Shown here one piece after another: positions 22,683 to 29,885 of a stretch of DNA of 47,455 nt. The notes under the pieces are model-generated. The model had not been told where the DNA came from. It saw nothing but the letters and a program-made list of their open reading frames with translations, and ran no database searches. The first letter of the stretch is position 1. The number at the start of each line of letters is the position of its first letter. The stretch spans positions 1 through 47,455 of the IMG/VR virus record IMGVR_UViG_3300044726_000050, one strand, 5' to 3'. The position numbers and the translations under genes are program-made. This DNA is from a virus.

Positions 22683-24361
22683 GTCGTCCTGTTTCTACCC
22701 TGGTGAATGATTACTTTCATGAGTTCCTCTAACAACGAACCCATTTCCATAACCTCTTTACCTGACATTGTTGACTTGAAAGCTCTACGTTTCTCCTCAA
22801 CAATCTCTGTGAACCATTCATCAATCGTCCCTGATACAATCATGTAAATCGCATTTACCTGATTGCGTTCCTGACCGATTCTAATGAATCTTCCTTCTGC
22901 CTGTTCCTCGTTTGCAGGATTCCACTGTCTTTCTACCAGAATACAATCTGAGCAGAATTGCAGGTTTAATCCCTCTCCTGCGGCTAGTGTTGAAGCTATC
23001 ATGACTCTACAATTAGAGTCTCTAAACTTCACAATCATGTCTTGGCGTTCTTCAGCTCCAAGACCTGAGTGAAATTTCAGTGGTAGTTCGTAGCCTCCAT
23101 CCAAACACCAGTTTGTTGTGAGTAGATGAACTAACTCCATAACATCCTGATGATGGGCGAATACTACTAACTTTCTGTCAGTCTCTAGCAGGAACTCTGT
23201 AATCTTTTCAACTGTAGGTCTAACCTTTGTTAATCCTACAATGTGACGACAGACTGCCATGATTCCTAACAGTTCTTGCGGGGACTTACTTCTAGCAGCT
23301 TTCTCGTAATTCCTAATCAGCTCATCTTCTGCTGAATAGTAATCACGTTTCATCTTCTCCGTCTCGAAATCAACGTGATGAAAGACCCTGTTAATTTCAG
23401 GTAATTGAGGCATTACTTCTTTCCTCTCTCGCCTGATAACAAAGTTCTCAGTGATTTCCTTGAAGTAGCTTGGGTCTCTCAATCCTACTGCTTTGTAGGA
23501 ACTACCAATCCAACCATACTTTACAAACAACTTCTCGAACCGTTCTTCACTAGAGAATATGTCTGGTCTAAGTAGGTGAAGTATTGGATAGTATTCAAGA
23601 ATGTTGTTCTTGAACGGTGTTCCTGACAATGCAATCACATTAGGCTTACCTTCACAGATTCTAAATACTTCCTCTGTTCTAGTAGACTTAATGTTCTTGA
23701 TTGACTGAGCCTCATCTAAGATGATGGTCTTGAATGGGAAGTCATAGAATGGATTAGAGTATTCAGTGACTTCTTTCTCATTACCCCACTGAGTCTTAAT
23801 GGTTTTCTTCGACTTCTTAGTGAAACGTCTTAGAACGTCATAAGAAGCTATGTAAACCTTAAAACCCTGTACTGGCTCAGTCTTTCCGTCTGTGATTATC
23901 TGACATAGATAACCTTTTACTCCGCACCAGCGAACTAACTCTGAGAACCACTGAAGTTTCAGTGAACTCTTAACCAGTATCAATACTGGCAAAGTGTCTT
24001 TCGGATTCTTCTTTAATGCGCCTAGAGCTTGGATTGTTTTACCAAGTCCCATCTCATCAGCGATTAAACATCTGAATCCTGACTCTCTGATGAAATCAAT
24101 TCCTTGTTCTTGAAACTCATAAGGAACTCGACCATCAGATGACTCAAACTTCACTTGGGATACTTCGCCTACTTTCAATACTTCAGGCTCAATAACCTTC
24201 GGAAGTTCAGGAAGTGGAAGGAAGTCTGCTACTTTAAGTAGTTCAACTTCTTCTTCTTCTATTTCCTTTGGCTTCGGAACCGCGTGGCCGCAAGTAAGAG
24301 TGAGAATGTTTAGAAACTCACTCTTTACTTCTGCCTCTTTACTACACTTTGGACAAATCAT
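22670..24361 (-). CDS. SNF2/SWI2-family helicase (563 aa)
   Basis: A likely zinc finger lies at the N-terminus (CPKC, then LTCGH). Motif I is DEMGLGKT (102-109), motif II DEAQ (216-219), motif III near SGTPF, and motif VI QAEGRFIRIGQ (about 485-495). These are all hallmarks of SNF2 helicases, which translocate on double-stranded DNA and remodel nucleoprotein. In phages such enzymes may assist replication, recombination or removal of bound proteins. The start overlaps the preceding stop as TAATG. The long insertion between motifs III and IV is typical of the family. Confidence 0.92.
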   Translation of the reverse strand: MICPKCSKEAEVKSEFLNILTLTCGHAVPKPKEIEEEEVELLKVADFLPLPELPKVIEPEVLKVGEVSQVKFESSDGRVPYEFQEQGIDFIRESGFRCLIADEMGLGKTIQALGALKKNPKDTLPVLILVKSSLKLQWFSELVRWCGVKGYLCQIITDGKTEPVQGFKVYIASYDVLRRFTKKSKKTIKTQWGNEKEVTEYSNPFYDFPFKTIILDEAQSIKNIKSTRTEEVFRICEGKPNVIALSGTPFKNNILEYYPILHLLRPDIFSSEERFEKLFVKYGWIGSSYKAVGLRDPSYFKEITENFVIRRERKEVMPQLPEINRVFHHVDFETEKMKRDYYSAEDELIRNYEKAARSKSPQELLGIMAVCRHIVGLTKVRPTVEKITEFLLETDRKLVVFAHHQDVMELVHLLTTNWCLDGGYELPLKFHSGLGAEERQDMIVKFRDSNCRVMIASTLAAGEGLNLQFCSDCILVERQWNPANEEQAEGRFIRIGQERNQVNAIYMIVSGTIDEWFTEIVEEKRRAFKSTMSGKEVMEMGSLLEELMKVIIHQGRNRTTRGF

Positions 24362-25029
24362 TAGTCATAGTCCTCGTCATTCATTAGCTGCGGTGCTAAT
24401 GCTGTAGTTGATTTCGGAGCGGCTGGAGCAGCTGGTTTTACTTCTGTCGTTGTTTCATCTTTCTTGACAGGTAGAACCATTGGCTTCTTTGCTCTTTCAA
24501 GCATCTTCTGCTTAATCAGCTCTTTCAGCTTAACAGGGTCAATCCCTGCTGCCTCAGTCTGTTTAGCAGCCTTTTCTTCCTTCGTTTGTTTGACCTTTGG
24601 AGTTCTTTCCCGCTGGTCAACATCATAGTTCACTCTAAAGTCTGGTGAACTAATCGCTCGTGAGTTATTGGCCCAATCCTTGCCAATTAACTTCATCTTC
24701 TTGTCGTTGGCGATTGAAACTCTTACCTTTGTCTCAAAGATAATCTTTTCAAGGTCGAATATCCTAGCTTGAATCTGCTCAAGCGTAAGAGCTTCTACTC
24801 GATTAGTTTCATCTTCAAGCCAAGACTGGTAGAGTTCTTTCGGCAACTCTATCTTCTCACTTTTCATTACTGCTCCTCCTACGATTCGCGCGTTTACTGG
24901 AAACTCGAATGTTAGTTCAGTTGTTCTTTCTACTACAATTCGATAGTATTCAGAACATTGCATATCACAGAAAACATAGTGTTCATCTTCTGTCTCTGCA
25001 CTACAGAACTTACACTTCCCTATCGACAC
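24361..25029 (-). CDS. Zinc-finger protein with long helical and disordered parts (222 aa)
   Basis: CKFC and CDMQC (residues 6-25) make a possible four-Cys zinc site. Residues 55-115 are helical; the rest is Lys/Glu/Ala/Pro-rich and probably disordered. It is coupled to the SNF2 gene (TAATG) and may be its partner or loader. Start GTG, 20 bp inside the preceding gene. Function unknown. Confidence 0.7.
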   Translation of the reverse strand: MSIGKCKFCSAETEDEHYVFCDMQCSEYYRIVVERTTELTFEFPVNARIVGGAVMKSEKIELPKELYQSWLEDETNRVEALTLEQIQARIFDLEKIIFETKVRVSIANDKKMKLIGKDWANNSRAISSPDFRVNYDVDQRERTPKVKQTKEEKAAKQTEAAGIDPVKLKELIKQKMLERAKKPMVLPVKKDETTTEVKPAAPAAPKSTTALAPQLMNDEDYD

Positions 25030-25261
25030 GATTCAATCTACCTTCAGCTTGTTCTTTATTAGCTGGCTTCCAAGCAGATTGTTCTAACTCTCGTAAACGA
25101 GAGTATTCCTTCTCCATCTCATGCCACTCTGTTTCAGCGTTATTAGTGGCATCTTGTAACTTGAAGAACTTAGCTCTCGCTGAATCAATCAAGCTAGGGA
25201 TTTGTTGTCGGAGATTAGGATATTCCCAAAACTTCCTAATCAAGTCTGCCTTACTCGGCAT
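25010..25261 (-). CDS. Small coiled-coil protein with an echo of SNF2 motif VI (83 aa)
   Basis: GGAG precedes the ATG. Residues about 45-62 are a charged helix; the C-terminus contains WKPANKEQAEGRLNRV, closely matching WNPANEEQAEGRFIRI of the helicase at 22670 (11 of 16 identical). The corresponding DNA is also similar. It may be a decayed or duplicated fragment of the helicase, or a short regulatory mimic. Function unknown. Confidence 0.65.
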   Translation of the reverse strand: MPSKADLIRKFWEYPNLRQQIPSLIDSARAKFFKLQDATNNAETEWHEMEKEYSRLRELEQSAWKPANKEQAEGRLNRVDREV

Positions 25262-25274
25262 AGTTTACTCCTTT

Positions 25275-25466
25275 CTAGTTCCTACGAAGGAAATCCTCAT
25301 CAAAAGTACAGAATGGACAGTCATTACTAGCAAATCGCATAATGACTGTATCACCGTATCTCTGAAGATTGAATTCATAGAGACCATGAGGTAATCTGAA
25401 ATCCAAGTAATACAAAGTATTACAAGTCTTGCAGAGTACCTCGAAGTGCCTAAAATCTTTCTTCAC
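25275..25466 (-). CDS. Small zinc-ribbon protein (63 aa)
   Basis: The GTG at 25466 overlaps the stop of the upstream small gene (GTGA), so the shorter frame is preferred. Two Cys pairs (CKTCN and CPFC) about 35 residues apart predict a zinc ribbon. Family unknown. Confidence 0.65.
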   Translation of the reverse strand: MKKDFRHFEVLCKTCNTLYYLDFRLPHGLYEFNLQRYGDTVIMRFASNDCPFCTFDEDFLRRN

Positions 25467-25615
25467 AGATTGATTCCTACTAGAATCCCAATGAAAGCTC
25501 CGACAAAGAAACCGTACCAAAGTCCTCGTTTCATACCTTCCTTATAGTAGGTATGAATGACTGTTCGACGCTGTTCTGCATCTTGCATGAGATGAAGATT
25601 GGAGATGTTCTTCAT
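25463..25615 (-). CDS. Small single-pass membrane protein (50 aa)
   Basis: ATG with GGAG upstream, overlapping the preceding stop as ATGA; its own stop overlaps the next GTG. Residues about 31-50 (GLWYGFFVGAFIGILVGINL) form a glycine-zipper membrane segment. Unknown role; a single-span holin-type or envelope peptide is possible. Confidence 0.75.
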   Translation of the reverse strand: MKNISNLHLMQDAEQRRTVIHTYYKEGMKRGLWYGFFVGAFIGILVGINL

Positions 25616-25815
25616 TTGCGAATCTCCTCAATGAACTGTTCGATTGCAATCCGAGTTTTACCGATTGAAGTAGCGTGCGCGCCTTCTTCAATTACTACGG
25701 GAGGGACGAGTAAGTTGAGAACTTCTTCAATCTTAACTCGATTGAGTGAAAACAGAGTCATCGTCTGTTTACTTCTCGAATCAGTGATAGTGACTGTGAA
25801 CATATTGACTCTCAT
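25612..25815 (-). CDS. Hypothetical protein (67 aa)
   Basis: Beta-rich start (MFTVTITDSRSKQTMTLFSL), then a helix (KTRIAIEQFIEEIRK). An alternative ATG four codons in has GAGAG upstream. The plan is similar to 19538 and 20515. Function unknown. Confidence 0.65.
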   Translation of the reverse strand: MRVNMFTVTITDSRSKQTMTLFSLNRVKIEEVLNLLVPPVVIEEGAHATSIGKTRIAIEQFIEEIRK

Positions 25816-25817
25816 GC

Positions 25818-26054
25818 TTAATTAACCTTGTTCTTCGGGAAATGTAGATTAAGCAGCCACATTTCCTCTCGTAAATCAGCCTCGTTCTGAATACAACTAC
25901 GAATCGTTGAGCCTAATCCTTGGAATGGATTATCTTCAATCACTCCAATGATATCTTTCGGATTGAGTGTGTTTGCGAATGAGTTTAATTCTTGTTCAGT
26001 CTTAAACTCCTGTTCGCAAAGGTCTCCTTCTTCATCGAAGTATCGTAACTTCAC
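25818..26054 (-). CDS. Hypothetical protein (78 aa)
   Basis: GTG start with GAGGAGGG upstream, overlapping the preceding stop (GTGA). Acidic at the start (FDEEGDLCEQEFKTEQEL) and helical towards the end (EMWLLNLHFPKNKVN). No family recognised. Confidence 0.7.
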   Translation of the reverse strand: MKLRYFDEEGDLCEQEFKTEQELNSFANTLNPKDIIGVIEDNPFQGLGSTIRSCIQNEADLREEMWLLNLHFPKNKVN

Positions 26055-26248
26055 TTACCCTCCTCAATCTCAACCATGTGGGAGATATCTTCACACTCAC
26101 ACATCCTCGGAGTTGAGTCTGTGTATGGAACATAATCACTGAGAAGATACTTCTTAATGATTGGATGCTTTGTCTTACAGTCTGAACAAATATAGAACAA
26201 TCCGAGAATTGTTCTAACTTGAAAGACTGACTTCTGAGTACAACTCAT
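26051..26248 (-). CDS. Small Cys-rich protein (65 aa)
   Basis: CSDCKTKHP and MCECED give a possible four-Cys/His zinc site around a 25-residue loop. It is coupled to both neighbours. Function unknown; one of many small zinc-type proteins in this region. Confidence 0.7.
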   Translation of the reverse strand: MSCTQKSVFQVRTILGLFYICSDCKTKHPIIKKYLLSDYVPYTDSTPRMCECEDISHMVEIEEGK

Positions 26249-26529
26249 TCACAATCCTCCCAAAACTCATTCCATTCTTTGATATCTTCAAGCATGGATT
26301 CGAGTTCTTCAATCAGTTGATTCTCAATCTCTTTCTTAATCAACTGTCTTTCAACGTGCTTTGCATATCGTCGTGTCTTGACGATTCGATTCTGATGATG
26401 CTTCGGATAGAGCTTCTTTCCTTTAGAAAGAAAAGACTTCTCTATTCTTCCGAACTTATTACCGCAACAAGAGAAATCGCAGCACGGCGGCCGTTTCGTT
26501 TTACCTGACACTCTAAAGTCAGATACCAT
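26245..26529 (-). CDS. Basic Cys-containing protein (94 aa)
   Basis: GGAGGAG precedes the ATG. CCDFSCCG near residue 16 and the basic stretch PKHHQNRIVKTRRYAKHVER suggest metal and nucleic-acid binding; the C-terminus is an acidic helix ending EFWEDCE. Family unknown. Confidence 0.7.
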   Translation of the reverse strand: MVSDFRVSGKTKRPPCCDFSCCGNKFGRIEKSFLSKGKKLYPKHHQNRIVKTRRYAKHVERQLIKKEIENQLIEELESMLEDIKEWNEFWEDCE

Positions 26530-26545
26530 TAACTCCTCCTTCGAT

Positions 26546-26561
26546 TAAGTTCTAGAACTTA
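26546..26561. promoter_or_regulatory. 16-bp perfect palindrome, possible operator
   Basis: TAAGTTCTAGAACTTA is a perfect palindrome 17 bp upstream of the gene at 26529. A further half-site CTAGAACTTAA follows at 26571-26581. The spacing (about one and a half helical turns between half-sites) suits a dimeric repressor. The regulator is not identified. Confidence 0.5.
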
Positions 26562-26588
26562 TTAGGTTCACTAGAACTTAAATAAAGG

Positions 26589-26613
26589 GACGAGTTTTTG
26601 TGGAGAACTCGTC
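26589..26613 (-). terminator. Stem-loop between 26529 and 26651 genes
   Basis: GACGAGTT (26589-26596) and AACTCGTC (26606-26613) form a perfect 8-bp stem with a 9-nt loop. It follows the minus-strand gene at 26651 and is followed by CCCTTTATTT on that strand, so it may be a weak terminator. Confidence 0.5.
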
Positions 26614-26650
26614 ATTAAACTCACTCAGCTATCGCTTCATTAGAACCTCC

Positions 26651-26947
26651 TCAAGTTCTGATTGTGTATTCTTCAGCGTGACGAAGAACACATCCAATCA
26701 ATAGCCGGTAGTCATTAACTGAGTAGATGGTAATTTCCAATCCATCATCGCTCAGATAAAAACCTTCCTTGTCATCTCCAGCTTTGTTATCGCTATCTAA
26801 TGACTTACTTGCAGCCATCATGTTCTCGATAACGTAAACACGCAAGCTTTCAATGACTTCAGCAGAATCTCTGATAGTCAGAGTTCGTAACACTACTTGT
26901 AGCCTCCCGATGCAACTAAGTAAACGAGCAGAATCAACCAGAAACAC
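26651..26947 (-). CDS. Hypothetical protein (98 aa)
   Basis: The GTG start lies within a hairpin (CACCAGA/TCTGGTG), which could repress translation. N-terminal helices (SARLLSCIGRLQVVLRTL, then EVIESLRVYVIENMMAA) are followed by an acidic loop and beta strands. No strong SD was found. Function unknown. Confidence 0.6.
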   Translation of the reverse strand: MFLVDSARLLSCIGRLQVVLRTLTIRDSAEVIESLRVYVIENMMAASKSLDSDNKAGDDKEGFYLSDDGLEITIYSVNDYRLLIGCVLRHAEEYTIRT

Positions 26948-26999
26948 CAGATTAAGTTTCTGGTGAATTGTAGAAACTCAATAGTTGCTTTACTGAGTT

Positions 27000-27320
27000 T
27001 CATTCAATATCCTCATCATCTTCGTCGTCATCTTCGTTGTCGAAGGGATAATCTGGTTCACAATCATCCCAATCGTTCTCTAATGAGTCATCCTCATAGA
27101 GCTTGAGTAATTCATCCGGGCACCAACCAGCCCAAGAATGAGCATGAATAAAATGAGCGAGTTCAATCGTTCCATCTCCTCGCATCACTTTAACTGGATG
27201 ATTCAGTTCTCGTTCAGTATCTTCTTGACAGATACCATACTTGATTACTGAAGTATCAGCTGGTGGATAAGACTGATACCATTCATCGGTGAATTCAACG
27301 AACGCACCTTTCCTAATCAT
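27000..27320 (-). CDS. Acidic hypothetical protein (106 aa)
   Basis: GAGG before the ATG. Contains FVEFTDEWYQSYPPADTSVIKY and HFIHAHSWAGWCPDELLKLY and ends in a long Asp/Glu tail. The middle resembles host-derived beta-grasp-like folds, but no family was recognised. Downstream, GAAACTCA/TGAGTTTC forms an 8-bp hairpin. Confidence 0.7.
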   Translation of the reverse strand: MIRKGAFVEFTDEWYQSYPPADTSVIKYGICQEDTERELNHPVKVMRGDGTIELAHFIHAHSWAGWCPDELLKLYEDDSLENDWDDCEPDYPFDNEDDDEDDEDIE

Positions 27321-27401
27321 AACCTCCTCGATTAGTTCCTCATGGCATAAGGAACTAAATAAAGAAGTGATGGTTATACGATACCTACAAACGTATCGGA
27401 A

Positions 27402-27569
27402 CTACTTGCTCTTACGTCCCGAATCGAATTGAGTCCGAACTCGTGAGAGACTCTTTAGAGTCTTTACTCTACCTCTCGCACGAATCTTCTTCTTGCAAGC
27501 TTCTTCAGCTCCGACCTTTCGAGCATCCTCTAAAGAACACTCTGAAAGAGTCATTGTTGGTCTTGGCAT
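27402..27569 (-). CDS. Small basic protein (55 aa)
   Basis: AGGTGAATAAG precedes the ATG. Residues 1-15 are neutral/acidic, residues 17-55 strongly basic (EACKKKIRARGRVKTLKSLS). It is probably a nucleic-acid-binding peptide. The codon frame and RBS support it. Confidence 0.7.
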   Translation of the reverse strand: MPRPTMTLSECSLEDARKVGAEEACKKKIRARGRVKTLKSLSRVRTQFDSGRKSK

Positions 27570-27600
27570 CTTATTCACCTACCTTTCATTGCCTGAATGA

Positions 27601-27852
27601 TTACGCTGTTCCTAGAATCAGTCTTTCGTTAAACAGTGGAAGAACGTGCTGTCTAACGAATACGTTTGGATATGACCATACGATTAAACAACCGCATGAA
27701 CATTCTCGGTAGTGTCGGACGGACGAGTTAGAACCATAAAGATGCTTCCAGTGATTGTTGTCATACCTTACTTCTGACATCTTTCTGTTGCAGTCAGGAC
27801 AATTCACTGGCATCTTAGTTCTACTGAATCCAAATCTCGATTCAGTTCTCAC
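27601..27852 (-). CDS. Zinc-ribbon protein (83 aa)
   Basis: The GTG at 27852 has GGAGGT seven bases upstream and is preferred to a GTG ten codons earlier without an RBS. CPDCNRK and CSCGC form a zinc ribbon. It is the first gene served by the promoter at 28014-28043. Function unknown. Confidence 0.72.
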   Translation of the reverse strand: MRTESRFGFSRTKMPVNCPDCNRKMSEVRYDNNHWKHLYGSNSSVRHYRECSCGCLIVWSYPNVFVRQHVLPLFNERLILGTA

Positions 27853-27925
27853 TAGCTTTACCTCCAATTCAACTACTTTCACGCAGGGACACTGAGAAAT
27901 TTATGCCCTTTTTATGTAGTCTTTC

Positions 27926-27946
27926 GGCATTATTTATGCCTTTTTT
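27926..27946 (+). terminator. Short plus-strand terminator-like hairpin
   Basis: GGCAT/ATGCC (5-bp stem, loop TATTT) followed by TTTTTT on the plus strand. It would block plus-strand transcription entering the promoter region at 28014. The stem is short, so confidence is modest. Confidence 0.4.
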
Positions 27947-28013
27947 CCGCTGTTTCTCAACTGCTGAAAACTGGCTAACCCGTTACTACACAACGACTTA
28001 CGAGGGCGAAGCC

Positions 28014-28043
28014 AGTATACCCCATCCCCCCGGTCATTGTCAA
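28014..28043 (-). promoter_or_regulatory. Sigma70-type promoter
   Basis: On the minus strand TTGACA (28038-28043) and TATACT (28014-28019) are separated by 18 bp. It reads towards 27852 and the small-gene block beyond. The G-rich spacer is unusual. Confidence 0.8.
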
Positions 28044-28100
28044 CCTGTCCTCATTAGGCTACACATCACTATCTTTTTCTCCCATTCTTTTATCCATCTT

Positions 28101-28290
28101 TATATTTATATATATATTATGTATATATATAGTATATAGAGGGGGAGGGGTAGTGTGTGAAAAGCCCGTAAGTCCTTTGTTTGCAACGAGTTACGGGGAT
28201 TCGGGTCGGTAAAGAACGGCAGAAAGAATACCGAAATAGCACAGGAATACTACAGAAATACGGCACAAATAAAAATCGCCTTTCCTGCTG
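28101..28290. other. AT-rich tract with adjacent G-run and repeats: possible origin of replication
   Basis: 28101-28139 is nearly pure A+T (two G). It is followed by a G-rich run (GGGGGAGGGG), a CCCGTAA/TTACGGG hairpin (28165-28197) and two related blocks, ACCGAAATAGCACA at 28230-28243 and a variant at 28252-28267. This combination resembles a DNA-unwinding element with short iterons. It lies within the 27883-28615 gap, where no gene is seen. Inference only. Confidence 0.4.
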
Positions 28291-28615
28291 TATTAGGCAC
28301 TAAAGCGTGTATTCTAATCTACTGTCCTAGAATCACCTCTTTCTATCTAAGGATACGGGGAGATTTGCTAGGTCTCATTCAATACTCAAGCTATTGCAGA
28401 TTGAATACTCAATGAGAACTTGGAAATAAAAGGAACTGAGTGAATAAAGATTTCCGTCCCTATTCACCCCGATAGGCTGGACTCTACAATGTTACCGGCT
28501 TTCGGAAAGTAGATATCTCACTATCTTTGCCGCTATCCAGTTGACTCAGCCATCGCGGACTATATCTGGCACTATTGTCGTTAATACCCGGAAAGATATT
28601 AACATCTGGTAATGA
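28291..28615. other. Non-coding region with serial hairpins
   Basis: No gene seen. Hairpins include ATTCTA/TAGAAT (28313-28332), TCTCATT/AATGAGA (28373-28417), GTGAATA/TATTCAC (28440-28467) and GTTAATA/TATTAAC (28580-28603). It may be an extended leader or an RNA of unknown kind. Confidence 0.5.
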
Positions 28616-28640
28616 TAATCATGCGCTCTATAAGTGGCCT
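28616..28640. repeat. Inverted repeat arm 1 bracketing gene 28649-28846
   Basis: 25 bp, inverted copy at 28862-28886 with 22 of 25 matches. It lies 9 bp beyond the stop codon. It contains ATCATGCG and AAGTGGCCT. On the transcript the two arms could pair almost fully and close a loop around the whole gene. Confidence 0.82.
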
Positions 28641-28648
28641 GAAATAGA

Positions 28649-28846
28649 TTACTTACTGCCGAGTGGATTCATCATCTTGTGATATTCTTCAGGATGATTG
28701 ATAGCGAGATATACAGATATCTCAATCAATGAGCGAAGCTTCTGTATATCATCTTGAGACTTCAGCTTGGATACGATTGATTGCCGGAATAGACCAGCAA
28801 TAGATACGTAACCTTGTAGAGATGGTTCGACGTTAATGTGTTCCAT
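28649..28846 (-). CDS. Hypothetical protein inside an inverted-repeat cassette (65 aa)
   Basis: AGGA before the ATG. A mostly helical protein beginning MEHINVEPSLQGYVSIAGLF with a middle helix (SKLKSQDDIQKLRSLIEISV) and a short end. The gene is enclosed by a 25-bp inverted repeat (28616-28640 and 28862-28886) whose arms stand 9 bp from the stop and 15 bp from the start. Family unknown. Confidence 0.7.
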   Translation of the reverse strand: MEHINVEPSLQGYVSIAGLFRQSIVSKLKSQDDIQKLRSLIEISVYLAINHPEEYHKMMNPLGSK

Positions 28847-28861
28847 TAGTTATTCCTTTCT

Positions 28862-28886
28862 AGGCCACTAACAGAACGCATGATTA
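28862..28886. repeat. Inverted repeat arm 2 bracketing gene 28649-28846
   Basis: Partner of 28616-28640 (22 of 25 matching). It forms most of the leader of the 28846 gene and touches the next cassette's arm at 28894. Confidence 0.82.
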
Positions 28887-28893
28887 GGATATT

Positions 28894-28927
28894 CGTACTT
28901 GAGTGATTGATAAGTGGGCCACTGAAG
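28894..28927. repeat. Inverted repeat arm 1 bracketing gene 28929-29261
   Basis: About 34 bp, inverted partner at 29271-29306, sharing a TTGAGTGATTG core and GTGGGC. It reaches to within one base of the stop codon. Confidence 0.75.
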
Positions 28928-28928
28928 A

Positions 28929-29261
28929 TTAACTTAGGAGCTTTTCTGCCGGTGGAAAGTCGATTGCGTTCTGACGCATCTTTGTAGCGATTTCTTCTAT
29001 CTTCTCAAGTTCATCTCTCTTGAGAAAGTCTAGAATCAATAAATCGCCACAGAATCCGTCCTTTGTCACATACAGACAGTATTCTCTGCCTGAGTGTGTG
29101 TTATTGACGAGAACGATATCATTTCTGTGAAACTCTCGTCTGTTCAATTCCTCTCGGAGAGAAACCTGCAACGTCTTGTCTGTAGGATTCTCTTTATGTC
29201 CTTTTGGAATGAGACAAACGATTTCATCCAGATTTGACCTGTCATTGATGAATAGATACAT
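28929..29261 (-). CDS. Hypothetical protein inside an inverted-repeat cassette (110 aa)
   Basis: AAGGA before the ATG. It has alternating beta/alpha structure (MYLFINDRSNLDEIVCLIPK, then NDIVLVNNTHSGREYCLYVT). The gene is enclosed by a cassette-specific inverted repeat (28894-28927 and 29271-29306). Its predicted fold suggests a small enzyme-like or ligand-binding protein, but no family was recognised. Confidence 0.7.
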   Translation of the reverse strand: MYLFINDRSNLDEIVCLIPKGHKENPTDKTLQVSLREELNRREFHRNDIVLVNNTHSGREYCLYVTKDGFCGDLLILDFLKRDELEKIEEIATKMRQNAIDFPPAEKLLS

Positions 29262-29270
29262 GAGATTGTC

Positions 29271-29306
29271 CTTTCATGTAGCCCACCAACCAATCACTCA
29301 AATACG
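29271..29306. repeat. Inverted repeat arm 2 bracketing gene 28929-29261
   Basis: Partner of 28894-28927 (about 27 of 34 aligned positions). It is immediately followed by the next cassette's arm at 29307. Confidence 0.75.
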
Positions 29307-29331
29307 ATACGGGTGCTCTATTAAATGGCCG
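29307..29331. repeat. Inverted repeat arm 1 bracketing gene 29357-29854
   Basis: 25 bp, inverted copy at 29886-29910 with 22 of 25 matches. It begins ATACGGGTG and ends ATGGCCG, sharing a short core (TGGCC) with the 28616 arm family. Confidence 0.85.
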
Positions 29332-29356
29332 AAGATGCTGGTTGATTGTGGAAGAA

Positions 29357-29854
29357 CTATTCTTCCAAGCAGCGCGTGTAGCAGAAGTCGATAGTCCACT
29401 TCTCGCTTTTCTTCTCGCGATTCTTGTCTCTGTAGAGAGAAAGAATTGTCGTCGCCATCGCAGCGGTTGCGGTCTTGCGCTTTGCTTCGTCCTTTTCATA
29501 CGAAGCGTAGTTGTCCTTGATAAGACGCATAACCATGTCATCATGCATCCCACCTTTGGCAGCAGCGATACGCAAGATACGTGAACCGCCGAGAACCAGA
29601 GCCTTGACAATGCTCACGTTGTTTGCCGTGAGAAAGTCTCGGATGGTTTTCTCATCCAAAGCGAAGAAAGGTTTGTAGTCTGCCTTGATGACAGTCTGGC
29701 CTTTCGTCTTTCCACGCTGAAGGACAACCACCGTTGGAACTGCCAACTGTTGTGCTTCATAAGTCTGGTCAGACTTCTTACGTCGGAACTTGAAGATTCC
29801 GAGTTTCAGAATTGCCTTGTTTGAGGAGTCAGGAGTGTTAGTTGTTGTAGCCAT
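29357..29854 (-). CDS. Hypothetical early protein inside an inverted-repeat cassette (165 aa)
   Basis: AAAGG before the ATG; the first early gene. The N-terminus is basic (KLGIFKFRRKKSDQ), then beta strands (LAVPTVVVLQRGKTKGQTVI), a helical middle (EKTIRDFLTANNVSIVKALV) and a helical C-terminus with a Cys pair (DFCYTRC). Overlapping shorter frames are shadows. Family unknown. The bracketing repeat lies at 29307-29331 and 29886-29910. Confidence 0.75.
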   Translation of the reverse strand: MATTTNTPDSSNKAILKLGIFKFRRKKSDQTYEAQQLAVPTVVVLQRGKTKGQTVIKADYKPFFALDEKTIRDFLTANNVSIVKALVLGGSRILRIAAAKGGMHDDMVMRLIKDNYASYEKDEAKRKTATAAMATTILSLYRDKNREKKSEKWTIDFCYTRCLEE

Positions 29855-29885
29855 TGATACCTTTCGTTGGATTGAATGGCATCGT

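Noticed and set aside
27903-28139. 78-codon plus-strand frame
   Set aside because: Low-complexity ending (Ile/Tyr repeats from the AT tract) and crosses a promoter; no RBS.
28140-28152. G-quadruplex at the G-rich run
   Set aside because: Only two clear G-tracts lie close together; four are needed.
29242-29610. 122-codon minus-strand frame
   Set aside because: Overlaps the better-supported gene at 29357-29854 in another frame and lacks an RBS.
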